Of a stretch of 64,000 nt of DNA, positions 50,652 to 59,221 are shown in pieces. Both the position numbers and the translations under genes were made by a program. The notes beneath the pieces are model-generated. The model saw nothing but the letters and a program-made list of their open reading frames with translations. It ran no database searches and had not been told where the DNA came from. Within the stretch, counting starts at the first letter, position 1. Each line of letters opens with the position of its first letter. This stretch comes from Alkaliphilus metalliredigens QYMF (GTDB taxonomy: Bacteria > Bacillota > Clostridia > Peptostreptococcales > Natronincolaceae), in the NCBI RefSeq assembly GCF_000016985.1, contig NC_009633.1, positions 434,001-498,000 on the forward strand, given 5' to 3'.

Positions 50652-52961
50652 ATGAAGATAGTCAATCAATCAATCACTAAAATAGACGGAATGGATATCG
50701 CCACGGGAAAACCTGTGTATACAGATGATTTAGTCAATGTGAAGGCATTGGTGGTTAAAATATTAAGAAGCCCCCATGCCTTTGCAAAGATTAAATCCAT
50801 AGATGTAGAAAAGGCAAAAAAAAGAAGTGGTGTGGCCTGTGTGTTAACCCATCAGGATGTTCCCAACCAACGCTTTACCATGGCGGGACAATCCTATCCA
50901 GAACCCTCCCCCTATGATCGTTTGGTATTAGATGAGTATGTAAGATATGTAGGAGACGAAGTGGCCATTATTGCGGCAGTAGATGAAAGAACAGCCATTG
51001 AAGCCATGAAAATGATTAAGGTAGAATATGAAATACTAGAGCCGGTATTGAATTTTGAAGAAGCCATAGGGCATCCTTCGGTGATCCATCCTGAAGAAAA
51101 TCTTGAAGTAAACTTTGATATAGGCATGAAAAGGGAAAAAAACATTGCAGCCACAGTCTTGATAGAAAATGGAGATATGGAGGAAGCATTGAAAAATAGC
51201 CCTGTAATTGTGGAGGAAACCTATTATACCCAGGCACAGGCCCACGGTATGATGGAGACGCAACGGGCATTTACCTATCTAGATGTCAGTGGCAGATTAA
51301 CCATTGTGACCTCAACACAAATCCCCTTCCATGTGAGAAGAATTGTGGCCAATGCCCTTGAAATCCCTAAAAGCAAGGTGAGGGTGATCAAACCTAAAAT
51401 CGGAGGTGGGTTTGGTGGTAAACAAAATGCTTCTGTTGAAGTGTTTCCAGCCATTGTAACATTGAAAACAGGGAAACCTGCAAAAATAATTTATGATAGA
51501 AAAGAGAATCTTGGCTGTACAAGTAGTCGACATGCCATGAAAATAAAAGTAAAACTAGGGGCAGATCATGAGGGGAATATCAAGGCAGTTGATATGGAAG
51601 CCCTATCGGATACAGGTGCCTATGGAGAGCATGCTTCTACGGTGTTAGGTGTGGCAGGCTATAAAACCCTGCCGTTATACAATACTGCAAAGGCAGTCAG
51701 ATATAGTGGAGAAGCGGTCTACACCAATAAGATGCCAGCAGGAGCCTTAAGGGGCTATGGGGTGACACAGGGTATTTTTGCTCTGGAATCCGCTATTAAT
51801 CAGTTGGCGGATCAGCTAAATATGGATCCAGCAGAGGTTAGAGAGAAAAATCTCATTAAACAAGGGGAAACCAATCCTATTTTAAGTGGTTCAAAGGCAG
51901 GAGAGCCAGGGAAATTAGATAGTTGTACATTAGATCGATGTATTGAAAAGGGTAAAGAATTGATTGGATGGAAGGAAAAATATCCCAGTCAAAGGGTGAG
52001 TGATACGAAGGTAAGGGCTGTAGGCATGGCAATTACAATGCAAGGTTCAGGTATTGCTGGAATTGATACTGCAGCTGTCACCATTAAGTTAAACGATGAT
52101 GGATTGTATAGTCTGTTAATAGGTGCCACTGAAATGGGAATGGGTTCTGACACCATTTTAACTCAAATGGCGGCGGAGACTTTAGAGATAGGCATGGATA
52201 AATTCATTGTCCATGGAATTGATACTGATCTCTCTCCCTATGACACCGGTTCCTATGCCTCTAGTACAACCTATGTAACGGGTAATGCTGTGATTAAGGC
52301 AGCTGAAGATTTGAAGGGGAAAATGATGAGACAGGCTTCTGGGATGTTGGGGGTTCCATTGAAGGGCTTACGCTTTAAGGGGGATACAATAGGGGTGATT
52401 AATCATCCAGACAAGCAAGTGTCTTTAAATGAAATTGCTGCCGATGTAGGGGCAGGAGAAGGAAAGCAAGAACAATTAATGGGCTCAGGTACCTTTGGAG
52501 GAGATAAAAGTCCTCCACCCTTTATTGCAGGATTTGCGGAGGTAGAGGTAGATCTGGAAACAGGAAAAATTGTTTTGATAGACTATGTAGCGGTGATAGA
52601 CTGTGGTACAGTGATTAATCCTAACCTGGCTCGAATCCAGGCAGAGGGAGGTCTGGTACAGGGGATTGGTATGGCAATGTATGAGGATGTTCTTTACGAT
52701 AAAGCAGGTAGAATGATGACAAACAGTTTTATGCAATATAAAATTCCCTGTAGAAAAGACATCAATAAAATAACCGTGGCCTTTGAACCTAGCTATGAAC
52801 CAACAGGGCCCTTCGGTGCGAAGTCAATAGGAGAAGTGGTGATCAATACCCCACCGCCAGCCATTGCCCATGCAGTCTTTAATGCAACAGGAGTCTATGT
52901 GAGAAATTTACCTATTACCCCCGAGAAAGTAGTGAAAGGTATGATGGAAAGTAGTAAATAA
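50652..52961 (+). CDS. Molybdenum hydroxylase catalytic subunit (XdhA/CoxL type)
   Basis: 769 residues from ATG 50652, behind GGGGGTGGTG. KIDGMDIATGKPVYTDDL begins the protein. Molybdopterin-contact motifs are KIGGGFGGKQNASVEVFP and GALRGYGVTQGIFALESA; the catalytic Glu lies in the C-terminal FGAKSIGEVVINTP. The family hydroxylates purines or other heterocycles. Association with an NCS2 permease through a shared promoter motif favours xanthine or a related purine. Confidence 0.93.
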   Translation: MKIVNQSITKIDGMDIATGKPVYTDDLVNVKALVVKILRSPHAFAKIKSIDVEKAKKRSGVACVLTHQDVPNQRFTMAGQSYPEPSPYDRLVLDEYVRYVGDEVAIIAAVDERTAIEAMKMIKVEYEILEPVLNFEEAIGHPSVIHPEENLEVNFDIGMKREKNIAATVLIENGDMEEALKNSPVIVEETYYTQAQAHGMMETQRAFTYLDVSGRLTIVTSTQIPFHVRRIVANALEIPKSKVRVIKPKIGGGFGGKQNASVEVFPAIVTLKTGKPAKIIYDRKENLGCTSSRHAMKIKVKLGADHEGNIKAVDMEALSDTGAYGEHASTVLGVAGYKTLPLYNTAKAVRYSGEAVYTNKMPAGALRGYGVTQGIFALESAINQLADQLNMDPAEVREKNLIKQGETNPILSGSKAGEPGKLDSCTLDRCIEKGKELIGWKEKYPSQRVSDTKVRAVGMAITMQGSGIAGIDTAAVTIKLNDDGLYSLLIGATEMGMGSDTILTQMAAETLEIGMDKFIVHGIDTDLSPYDTGSYASSTTYVTGNAVIKAAEDLKGKMMRQASGMLGVPLKGLRFKGDTIGVINHPDKQVSLNEIAADVGAGEGKQEQLMGSGTFGGDKSPPPFIAGFAEVEVDLETGKIVLIDYVAVIDCGTVINPNLARIQAEGGLVQGIGMAMYEDVLYDKAGRMMTNSFMQYKIPCRKDINKITVAFEPSYEPTGPFGAKSIGEVVINTPPPAIAHAVFNATGVYVRNLPITPEKVVKGMMESSK

Positions 52962-52999
52962 AAACTGTTGAAAAACCCTCATCTTCTTTGTTAATTCAA

Positions 53000-53048
53000 A
53001 AACCTAGGACCCTTACATCACATATAATCTGGGGTCCCTAGGTTTTTT
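53000..53048. terminator. Bidirectional terminator after the xdh operon
   Basis: AAAACCTAGGACCC pairs with GGGTCCCTAGGTTTT (one bulge), T/A runs on both sides. It separates the convergent ECF gene. Confidence 0.85.
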
Positions 53049-53054
53049 TAATAT

Positions 53055-53591
53055 CTAGGAAATTATGCTTTTAGAAATTCTGGAAAAGATCACCTTGTTG
53101 GATAGATAAGCACCCACTACACCTAAGATATAAATAACAAGGCATAATAGTAGGATCGAGATCCAACCTCCTACCAGTTGATACATTGCATTTCCTGTGA
53201 AATAGTAGGATACTAAAAAGGACCACAACACAGAGAACATGGGGTATAGGCCAACGGAGGCTGTGATTTTCCACATCTGATTGTAATTATGAAGGAGTAG
53301 CAGTGTAAGCAAATCTGTGGTGATTCCAGTCATAAAAATGGCAATCCCCATAAATACGCTAACAGGAGTCATTAAAGCCGCAAAAACAATACTCACAGCG
53401 GAGATAACCCCTACTTTCTGTATTTTACGTGTGGGAATAAATATCATAAATCCTAAAAATGGTGCAAAGATAATAAATTTATATCCGGGAATCGGAAAAA
53501 AGCTTCCCACTACATAGAATAGATAACCAATGACCACCGTTAATGCAGCAGTCAGTGCAATAATTGCAATATCTTTTACGTCATACTTCAT
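53055..53591 (-). CDS. ECF transporter substrate-binding (S) component
   Basis: 178 residues with five to six hydrophobic segments (IAIIALTAALTVVIGYLFYV at the N-terminus, a helix with Ala-Ala-Leu-Thr typical of S components that dock on the ECF module). The shared EcfAT module is not in the window. The substrate is unknown; the purine/xdh neighbourhood might suggest a related vitamin or base. AGGGGG precedes the ATG on the minus strand. Confidence 0.8.
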   Translation of the reverse strand: MKYDVKDIAIIALTAALTVVIGYLFYVVGSFFPIPGYKFIIFAPFLGFMIFIPTRKIQKVGVISAVSIVFAALMTPVSVFMGIAIFMTGITTDLLTLLLLHNYNQMWKITASVGLYPMFSVLWSFLVSYYFTGNAMYQLVGGWISILLLCLVIYILGVVGAYLSNKVIFSRISKSIIS

Positions 53592-53617
53592 TTTTGTTCC
53601 CCCTATAGATGAATAAA

Positions 53618-53820
53618 CTAAGTGACTAACCGAAAATCAAGGTAGTTAGGCAATTTCATGATTCCTTTGGGATTATTTCGGATGAAAGGAATCATGAAAT
53701 TTCTAACTAAGTGACTGATACAAAATCAAGGTAGTTAGGGAATTTCATGATTCCTTTAGGATTATTTCGGATGAAAGGAATCATAAAATTTCTAACTAAG
53801 TGACTAACACGAAATCAAAG
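53618..53820. repeat. 89-bp tandem repeat with 17-bp hairpins (two full copies and a partial)
   Basis: CTAAGTGACT begins copies at 53618, 53707 and 53796, exactly 89 bases apart. In copy 1 AATTTCATGATTCCTTT (53652-53668) pairs perfectly with 53685-53701; copy 2 has one mismatch (53741-53757 with 53774-53790). The third copy breaks off after about 25 bases. It lies in the leader/promoter side of the ECF gene. Confidence 0.9.
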
Positions 53821-54030
53821 ATTTCGGTTATCTACTTATACTTATATACCCATCATAATTGAAAAGGAACAAGGATAATAATGTAATTCAGTACATTGAT
53901 TTGTTAATTAATTTTTATTCTTTGAGAACATGCAGGATAAAATCACGATATAAAGAATAAATTAAGGAGACGATAAGGAGACGATATTTATAAAAGGGCG
54001 AAAGCGTGATTAAAGAAAGGAGCAAATGAG

Positions 54031-54363
54031 ATGTATGATAAAGACACTGTCTATATAGTTGGACATGGTAGAACCAGTAGTGACAATGCAATCACACATC
54101 ATTACAAAATTTTCTTCATATCCTTTGTGGTCAAAATAGAGACAACAGAGATTATTGATCTAGAGTGTTCGGCTACCGTAGATATAACTAAAAAATTTGT
54201 TCATAGTTTATTTATTGGAAAAAAGTTAGGTGAATTTGATGAAGAAATAGAAGAGGAAATAAAACGAAGATACTTTGGTAGTTCCCAACGGGCTATTATT
54301 GTGGCTTATAAAGATGGTGTGAAAAAGTTTAACGAATGCAAACAACGATACTATGATCAATAA
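54031..54363 (+). CDS. DUF3870 family protein
   Basis: 110 residues. VYIVGHGRTSSDNAITHHYK, IIDLECSATVDITKKFVHS and RRYFGSSQRAIIVAYKDGVK match DUF3870, a small protein of unknown function often found near purine or hydantoin-type catabolic genes in Clostridia. GGAG precedes the start. A strong promoter and structured leader follow it. Confidence 0.85.
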   Translation: MYDKDTVYIVGHGRTSSDNAITHHYKIFFISFVVKIETTEIIDLECSATVDITKKFVHSLFIGKKLGEFDEEIEEEIKRRYFGSSQRAIIVAYKDGVKKFNECKQRYYDQ

Positions 54364-54423
54364 GGATAATCATTCCCGGGGTTTCTGAAAGTTGGTAATA
54401 ATTGAATATTTAAATAATTTTAC

Positions 54424-54452
54424 TTGATATAATGAACACATTGTTTTATAAT
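54424..54452 (+). promoter_or_regulatory. Strong promoter of the epimerase operon leader
   Basis: TTGATA (54424-54429), a 17-base spacer and TATAAT (54447-54452). Transcription should begin near 54459, 227 bases before the epimerase ATG. Confidence 0.8.
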
Positions 54453-54458
54453 ATAACC

Positions 54459-54624
54459 ATAGTAAACTTGTTTCAGAAAGCTGAAACATTGAGGACTCAG
54501 GTAAAAATCTGATTCCCGAAGATAAAACAATTGAATAATTGCTGCTTGGTTATCATGATGTCCAAAACATTAACGTAATCAAAGCTCAGTGAATGATGGT
54601 TTTCATTTATTGGGCTTTTTTGTT
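54459..54624 (+). promoter_or_regulatory. Orphan structured leader with terminator (riboswitch-like)
   Basis: Stems in order: GTTTCAG/CTGAAAC with AAAG loop (54470-54487); GGACTCAG/CTGATTCC (54493-54516, one mismatch); CAATT/AATTG (54528-54541); then an intrinsic terminator, AAAGCTCAGTGAAT with ATTTATTGGGCTTT (about 54581-54617) and T6. The arrangement promoter-structure-terminator-gene is that of a transcriptional riboswitch, but it matches no class I recognise. Confidence 0.6.
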
Positions 54625-54685
54625 GTCAATTATTTAACACAAACAAATAAAGGGGACCGGTCATATGTAAGGGGGAGATATAAAT

Positions 54686-55777
54686 ATGAAAATTATTGAC
54701 ATTAAGGTTGGAAGGATATTAATACCATTAAAAAAACCTTTTAAAACCGCACTTAGAACTGTAGAGCATGTGAATAATATAATCGTAAAAATTGAAACAG
54801 ATACTGGACATGTGGGATATGGAGAAGCACCTCCTACAGGTGTGATAACAGGAGACACAAGGGGATCAATTGCTGGGGCCATTAAGGAACATATAAAAAA
54901 CAACATCCTAGGCATGGACATTGCAAACTTTGAAGAAATAATGATTAGACTGGAAAAATCACTTGTGAAAAACACCAGTGCAAAGGCTGCTGTGGATATT
55001 GCACTATATGATTTATTCGGACAGCTGTATAATGCACCTGTGTACAAGCTACTAGGGGGATACAGAAAGGAAATGACCACGGATATAACCGTTAGTGTCA
55101 ATGATCCAGAGGAAATGGTTAAGGATAGTATGGATGCAGTGAGTAGAGGATTTAAGACTTTGAAAATAAAAGTAGGTAAAAATATAAACTTAGACCTTCA
55201 AAGAATGGATGCCATCAGAGAAGCTGTGGGTGATGACATTCATCTTAGGTTAGATGCCAATCAAGGTTGGAGTTCTAAGGAAGCCATATATGCTATCAAG
55301 AAAATGGAAGATAAGGGATTTAACATAGAATTTGTGGAACAGCCAGTCAAGGCAGAGGATTTAGAAGGAATGAAAGCAGTAACGGAAAACGTGTCAACAC
55401 TCATATTAGCTGATGAAAGTGTGTTTTCACCGAAGGATGCCATAGAAATAATAAGAAATAGGGCAGCAGATATAATCAACATCAAGCTTATGAAAACTGG
55501 TGGCATTAGAAATGCATTAAGGATTTGCGCTATTGCTGAGATGTATGGAGTAGAATGCATGATAGGTTGTATGCTTGAAAGTAAATTAAGTGTGACTGCA
55601 GCTGTACATTTAGCAGCAGCAAAAAGTGTCATAACAAAAGTAGATTTAGATGGACCCCTGCTTTGTAAAGAAGATCCCATAGAGGGTGGGGCAATATTCC
55701 AAGATTACAAAATTACTGTTTCCGATGATCCAGGGTTTGGATTTAAAAACATAGACGGAATCATATGGGACAGTTAG
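54686..55777 (+). CDS. Dipeptide epimerase (enolase superfamily, L-Ala-D/L-Glu epimerase type)
   Basis: 363 residues. The catalytic Lys pair is in FKTLKIKVGKN and INIKLMKTGGIRNAL; metal ligands in LRLDANQGWS, EFVEQPVKAED and LILADESVFS; the cap domain has FKTALRTVEHVNNI. This is the muconate-lactonising-enzyme subgroup that includes Ala-Glu epimerases acting on murein peptides. With LD-carboxypeptidase and dipeptidase next door, that role is likely. GGGGGAG precedes ATG 54686. Confidence 0.9.
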   Translation: MKIIDIKVGRILIPLKKPFKTALRTVEHVNNIIVKIETDTGHVGYGEAPPTGVITGDTRGSIAGAIKEHIKNNILGMDIANFEEIMIRLEKSLVKNTSAKAAVDIALYDLFGQLYNAPVYKLLGGYRKEMTTDITVSVNDPEEMVKDSMDAVSRGFKTLKIKVGKNINLDLQRMDAIREAVGDDIHLRLDANQGWSSKEAIYAIKKMEDKGFNIEFVEQPVKAEDLEGMKAVTENVSTLILADESVFSPKDAIEIIRNRAADIINIKLMKTGGIRNALRICAIAEMYGVECMIGCMLESKLSVTAAVHLAAAKSVITKVDLDGPLLCKEDPIEGGAIFQDYKITVSDDPGFGFKNIDGIIWDS

Positions 55778-55808
55778 TCTCAAGGGTCATGGAAAGGAGG
55801 AGAAATAG

Positions 55809-56738
55809 ATGTTAAAACCAAAGGCGTTAAAAAAGGGAGATACAATTGGTGTCATTGCACCCTCTAGCCCAGCTCTACCTGAAAAAGTAACTGGGGCAAA
55901 TAAAAAGTTGGAAGAAATGGGATTCAAAGTAAAGATGGCTTCTAGCTGCTATGAAACTCATGGTTATTTGGCGGGTCAAGATAAGCTGAGAGCTGACGAT
56001 TTGAATGACATGTTTAAGGATAAAGAAATTGATGGCATCATTTGTCTGAGAGGGGGCTATGGCGCACCTAAAATAGTAGACAAGATTGATTATGAAGCCA
56101 TTAAAGCCAATCCAAAGGTTTTTGTAGGCTATAGTGACATTACCTCACTGCATATAGCAATGAATCAAATCAGTGGTTTAGTCACATTCCATGGACCTAT
56201 GGCAGCAACAGATATCGCTGGGGGATTAGATGACTTTTCAGAGAAGGAATTCATCCGTGCTATTACAAATCCAGAGCCTATGGGAATGATACAAAATCCC
56301 AATGGAATCAAAGTACAAACTTTAGTCGGGGGAGAAGCCAAAGGAACAATCATTGGTGGGAATCTTGCATTACTTACAGCAACCATGGGGACCCCCTATG
56401 AGGTGGATACAAAGGGAAAGCTTTTACTAATTGAAGAAATCGGAGAAGAGCCCTATCGCGTAGACCGTATGTTAACACAATTAGCCCTAGGGGGAAAATT
56501 TAAAGATGCAGCAGGAATTATATTAGGGGATTGGAATGACTGCGATCCTCAAAAACATAAAAGTAGTCTGAGTTTAATGGAAGTTTTTAAAGAAATTATT
56601 GTGCCCTTTGGAAAACCAACCATTTATGATCTAAAGGCTGGCCATTGTCGTCCAAAGGTGACGGTTCCATTTGGTGTGAATGCCCATTTGAATGCTGATA
56701 CCGGAGAGCTTGTGATGGAGGAAAGTGCAACCATTTAA
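55809..56738 (+). CDS. LD-carboxypeptidase (peptidase S66)
   Basis: 309 residues. KKGDTIGVIAPSSPALPEKV, ICLRGGYGAPKIVDKIDYEA and the nucleophile Ser in FVGYSDITSLHIAMNQ are S66 marks; the Glu lies in LIEEIGEEPYRVDRML and the His in LKAGHCRPKVTVPFGV. The family removes the terminal D-Ala from murein tetrapeptides (LdcA) or cleaves peptide-nucleotides (MccF). AGGAGG precedes ATG 55809. Confidence 0.93.
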   Translation: MLKPKALKKGDTIGVIAPSSPALPEKVTGANKKLEEMGFKVKMASSCYETHGYLAGQDKLRADDLNDMFKDKEIDGIICLRGGYGAPKIVDKIDYEAIKANPKVFVGYSDITSLHIAMNQISGLVTFHGPMAATDIAGGLDDFSEKEFIRAITNPEPMGMIQNPNGIKVQTLVGGEAKGTIIGGNLALLTATMGTPYEVDTKGKLLLIEEIGEEPYRVDRMLTQLALGGKFKDAAGIILGDWNDCDPQKHKSSLSLMEVFKEIIVPFGKPTIYDLKAGHCRPKVTVPFGVNAHLNADTGELVMEESATI

Positions 56739-56788
56739 TAGCTTAAAGAAGTTAGATATTAAATCAATCAAAAAGGTTCTCATATAAA

Positions 56789-56823
56789 AAACCAGTTTAT
56801 CTACTTGATAAACTGGTTTTTTA
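56789..56823. terminator. Bidirectional terminator between LD-carboxypeptidase and dipeptidase genes
   Basis: AAAACCAGTTTATC pairs with GATAAACTGGTTTT around TACTT, with A and T runs on either side. Confidence 0.9.
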
Positions 56824-56844
56824 TTGCGTTATAAAGCGACTCAT

Positions 56845-57831
56845 CTATAGTATTGTGTTTAATATCCTAATCCAGTTCCCACCGGCTATCTTTCTTATAT
56901 CTTCAATTGAATGACCTCTGTCTATTAGTAAGGCGATCACATCCTTTATGTTTTCAGCACTTTCAAGTCCTTCAACACCGAAGTCTCCAAGATAGATATT
57001 AAAGTCAAATCCGAATGCCACATGATCGTATCCAAGGAGATTCACCATATACTCAATATGTTTTATAAAGTCATCAATGGTTTCAGTATCATCGTCTGAG
57101 TGGCGGATTTTATCTGGATTTTCCTTATCAACCTTAGAGAAATAGGAAACTGCCCCAATCACACCACCGTTTTTTGCAATGGCTAACATTTGCTGATCTG
57201 TCAGGTTTCTTGGATGGTTAAACAATGCCTTTGCATTTGAATGGGATGCAATGGTAGGTCGTTTATTCAATTGAAGGACATCCCAGAAGCTTTCTTCGTT
57301 AAGGTGGGATACATCTACGATGATTCCCAGTTCGTTCATCTTTTCTATTGTTAACTTGCCTAAGTCTGTCAAACCACCCTCTATGTGGTCGGCCCCGGAG
57401 GCAAATTCATTGGCACTATTCCAGGTGAGCATTCCGGCCCTGAGACCAAGTTGATAATATATATTTAAAAGCGCTAAACTAGAATCTAAGGGTTCAACCC
57501 CTTCTAAGGAAAGAACGATACCTAATTTTTCTGTTTTCAAAACAAAATCTAAATCAGACTTATTTTTGATAAGAACGACATCATCATATTTTGCTATTGT
57601 TCCGAGAAGATTTTCAATGTGTAGCATGGCTACTTTCATAGAATCCCTGGGCGGACATTTTGTAAAAATATTAGCGAAAATGATGTTAACACCTGATTTT
57701 TTTAATTGTAGGTAATGATTTTCCTTAAATACGTTTTCTTCGCCCTTCTTTTCTCTTAAATAGACATCCCTAGGTATATCAGTATGGCCATCTATGATAA
57801 TCATGTCTTCAATGATTTTTTTCTTATCCAT
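56845..57831 (-). CDS. Membrane dipeptidase (peptidase M19)
   Basis: 328 residues. Zinc ligands: IIDGHTDIPRDV at the N-terminus, SLEGVEPLDSS (bridging Glu), VDVSHLNEESFWDVL and IASHSNAKALFNHPRNLTD; the Asp is in VAFGFDFNIYLGDFG. The family cleaves dipeptides, including those with D-residues. It converges on the epimerase/carboxypeptidase pair, completing a set for use of cell-wall peptides. Confidence 0.93.
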   Translation of the reverse strand: MDKKKIIEDMIIIDGHTDIPRDVYLREKKGEENVFKENHYLQLKKSGVNIIFANIFTKCPPRDSMKVAMLHIENLLGTIAKYDDVVLIKNKSDLDFVLKTEKLGIVLSLEGVEPLDSSLALLNIYYQLGLRAGMLTWNSANEFASGADHIEGGLTDLGKLTIEKMNELGIIVDVSHLNEESFWDVLQLNKRPTIASHSNAKALFNHPRNLTDQQMLAIAKNGGVIGAVSYFSKVDKENPDKIRHSDDDTETIDDFIKHIEYMVNLLGYDHVAFGFDFNIYLGDFGVEGLESAENIKDVIALLIDRGHSIEDIRKIAGGNWIRILNTIL

Positions 57832-57959
57832 AATTCACCTCATACTTTCAAAGATAGTATATCAAGAATACCAAGTGATTCTTATTATCTAATTCCATGA
57901 GTACACCTTCTTCATATGGTATATTACTAATTATGTATATTATTACATATATTAGGTAG

Positions 57960-58127
57960 TTTCTCAAGGGACAAACAAAATTAACATTGAAGCAATATGA
58001 AAAAATATTAATCATTTATACCTTAAATAAGGTAGGGGGCAATAAAACCAAAGCCTCTGAAATTTTAGACATTAAAAGGCAGACATTGTATAATAAAATT
58101 AAGGAATATGATATAGGTAATTCTTGA
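57960..58127 (+). pseudogene. Orphan Fis-type helix-turn-helix, remnant of a sigma-54 activator
   Basis: The open stretch reads LTLKQYEKILIIYTLNKVGG and NKTKASEILDIKRQTLYNKI, the HTH_8 C-terminal domain of sigma-54-dependent activators. The AAA+ domain is missing; a stop (57957-57959) closes the frame just upstream. TTG 57987 could start a 46-residue peptide, but no good ribosome site is present. Confidence 0.75.
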
Positions 58128-58142
58128 TAGGGGGAGCGTTAA

Positions 58143-58961
58143 ATGAAATATTCTATTGGGCAATTTGCTGCCACACTTGGGGTAACGGTGGATACATTGA
58201 GGTTATATGAGAAATATGGTATTATTAGTCCAATTAAAAATAGTGAAAATAATTATAGATATTTCAATGATCTAGATGCAAGAAATTTGCTTACGAGCAG
58301 ATGGTATAGAAGTATTCAAATACCATTACAGGATGCAGCTATCCTAACTCAAAATGCTTCTTTAGATAATATTGCTGAAAAGGTCAATGAAACACAGCTA
58401 AATTTAGAAGCGGAAATAAAGAAAAGCACTATGCTCCTAAATAAGATTGTAGGAATCAACAAAGAGTTAAAGGAGATAAAAACAGAAATAAATAAGTGCA
58501 AAATAAAGGCAATGCCTGGGATGTACAGATTGAAGCAAACCAAGGGCAATGTTTTGATACAAGAGGATTTCTTAAGAGATTTGGTAGATACATGGATGAA
58601 TGCCTTACCCTATACATTTTTCTCCTTTAGGATAGAAAAAAAGGAAATTGTATCCCTAAAAAAAGCTTTTGAATATAGCTGGGGATTGGCTATATTTGAA
58701 GATGAAATAGGTTGCTTTGATGTGAAAATGAATGAGAATGTTGAGTACATTAGTCCTAAAGTCTACCTATCCTCTATAATACTTTCCTCCCAGGGGGAGC
58801 ATATCACTAGGGATTCAATACAATTTATGATGGATTATATAAAAGAAAATAATTATAAGATAACAGAGGATATCATCGGCAAAATAATACTGACTGAAAA
58901 AATAAATGGTAAAAACAAATCCTATTTAGAGCTGAATATCCCTATACAGTCTCATGAATAA
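58143..58961 (+). CDS. MerR family transcriptional regulator
   Basis: 272 residues. The N-terminal winged helix (YSIGQFAATLGVTVDTLRLY, then NNYRYFNDLDARNLL) is followed by a coiled-coil dimerisation helix (residues about 80-125) and a 140-residue C-terminal domain that may bind a small molecule. A target is not evident; the secreted flavoprotein 260 bases downstream is the nearest candidate. GGGGGAG precedes ATG 58143. Confidence 0.88.
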   Translation: MKYSIGQFAATLGVTVDTLRLYEKYGIISPIKNSENNYRYFNDLDARNLLTSRWYRSIQIPLQDAAILTQNASLDNIAEKVNETQLNLEAEIKKSTMLLNKIVGINKELKEIKTEINKCKIKAMPGMYRLKQTKGNVLIQEDFLRDLVDTWMNALPYTFFSFRIEKKEIVSLKKAFEYSWGLAIFEDEIGCFDVKMNENVEYISPKVYLSSIILSSQGEHITRDSIQFMMDYIKENNYKITEDIIGKIILTEKINGKNKSYLELNIPIQSHE

Positions 58962-59015
58962 TGTCTTGATAGGTAAGTGTTCACTGACAAATAGGTGGAC
59001 CTTCTAAATTATAAT

Positions 59016-59051
59016 AAAAAAGCAGATTCTCTTAAGAATCTGTTTTTTTAT
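59016..59051 (+). terminator. Terminator after the MerR gene
   Basis: AAAAAGCAGATTCT pairs with AGAATCTGTTTTTT around CTTA. Confidence 0.85.
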
Positions 59052-59221
59052 TTTAATGTTGATTGTTTTTTAACAAACTTCTTGACCTTGGTGCAGTACT
59101 AGAGTTTAAAATAGAATAAGGGACGTAATCCACCCTATGAGCATAGTTCATATGAAGATTTTCAGGAGCAATGGATTATGGGACGACTATTATGTATAGA
59201 AGAGACGGGAGGAAAAATTAA

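Noticed and set aside
53592-53830. CRISPR-like array
   Set aside because: The 89-bp units are whole tandem duplications with internal hairpins, not short repeats with differing spacers.
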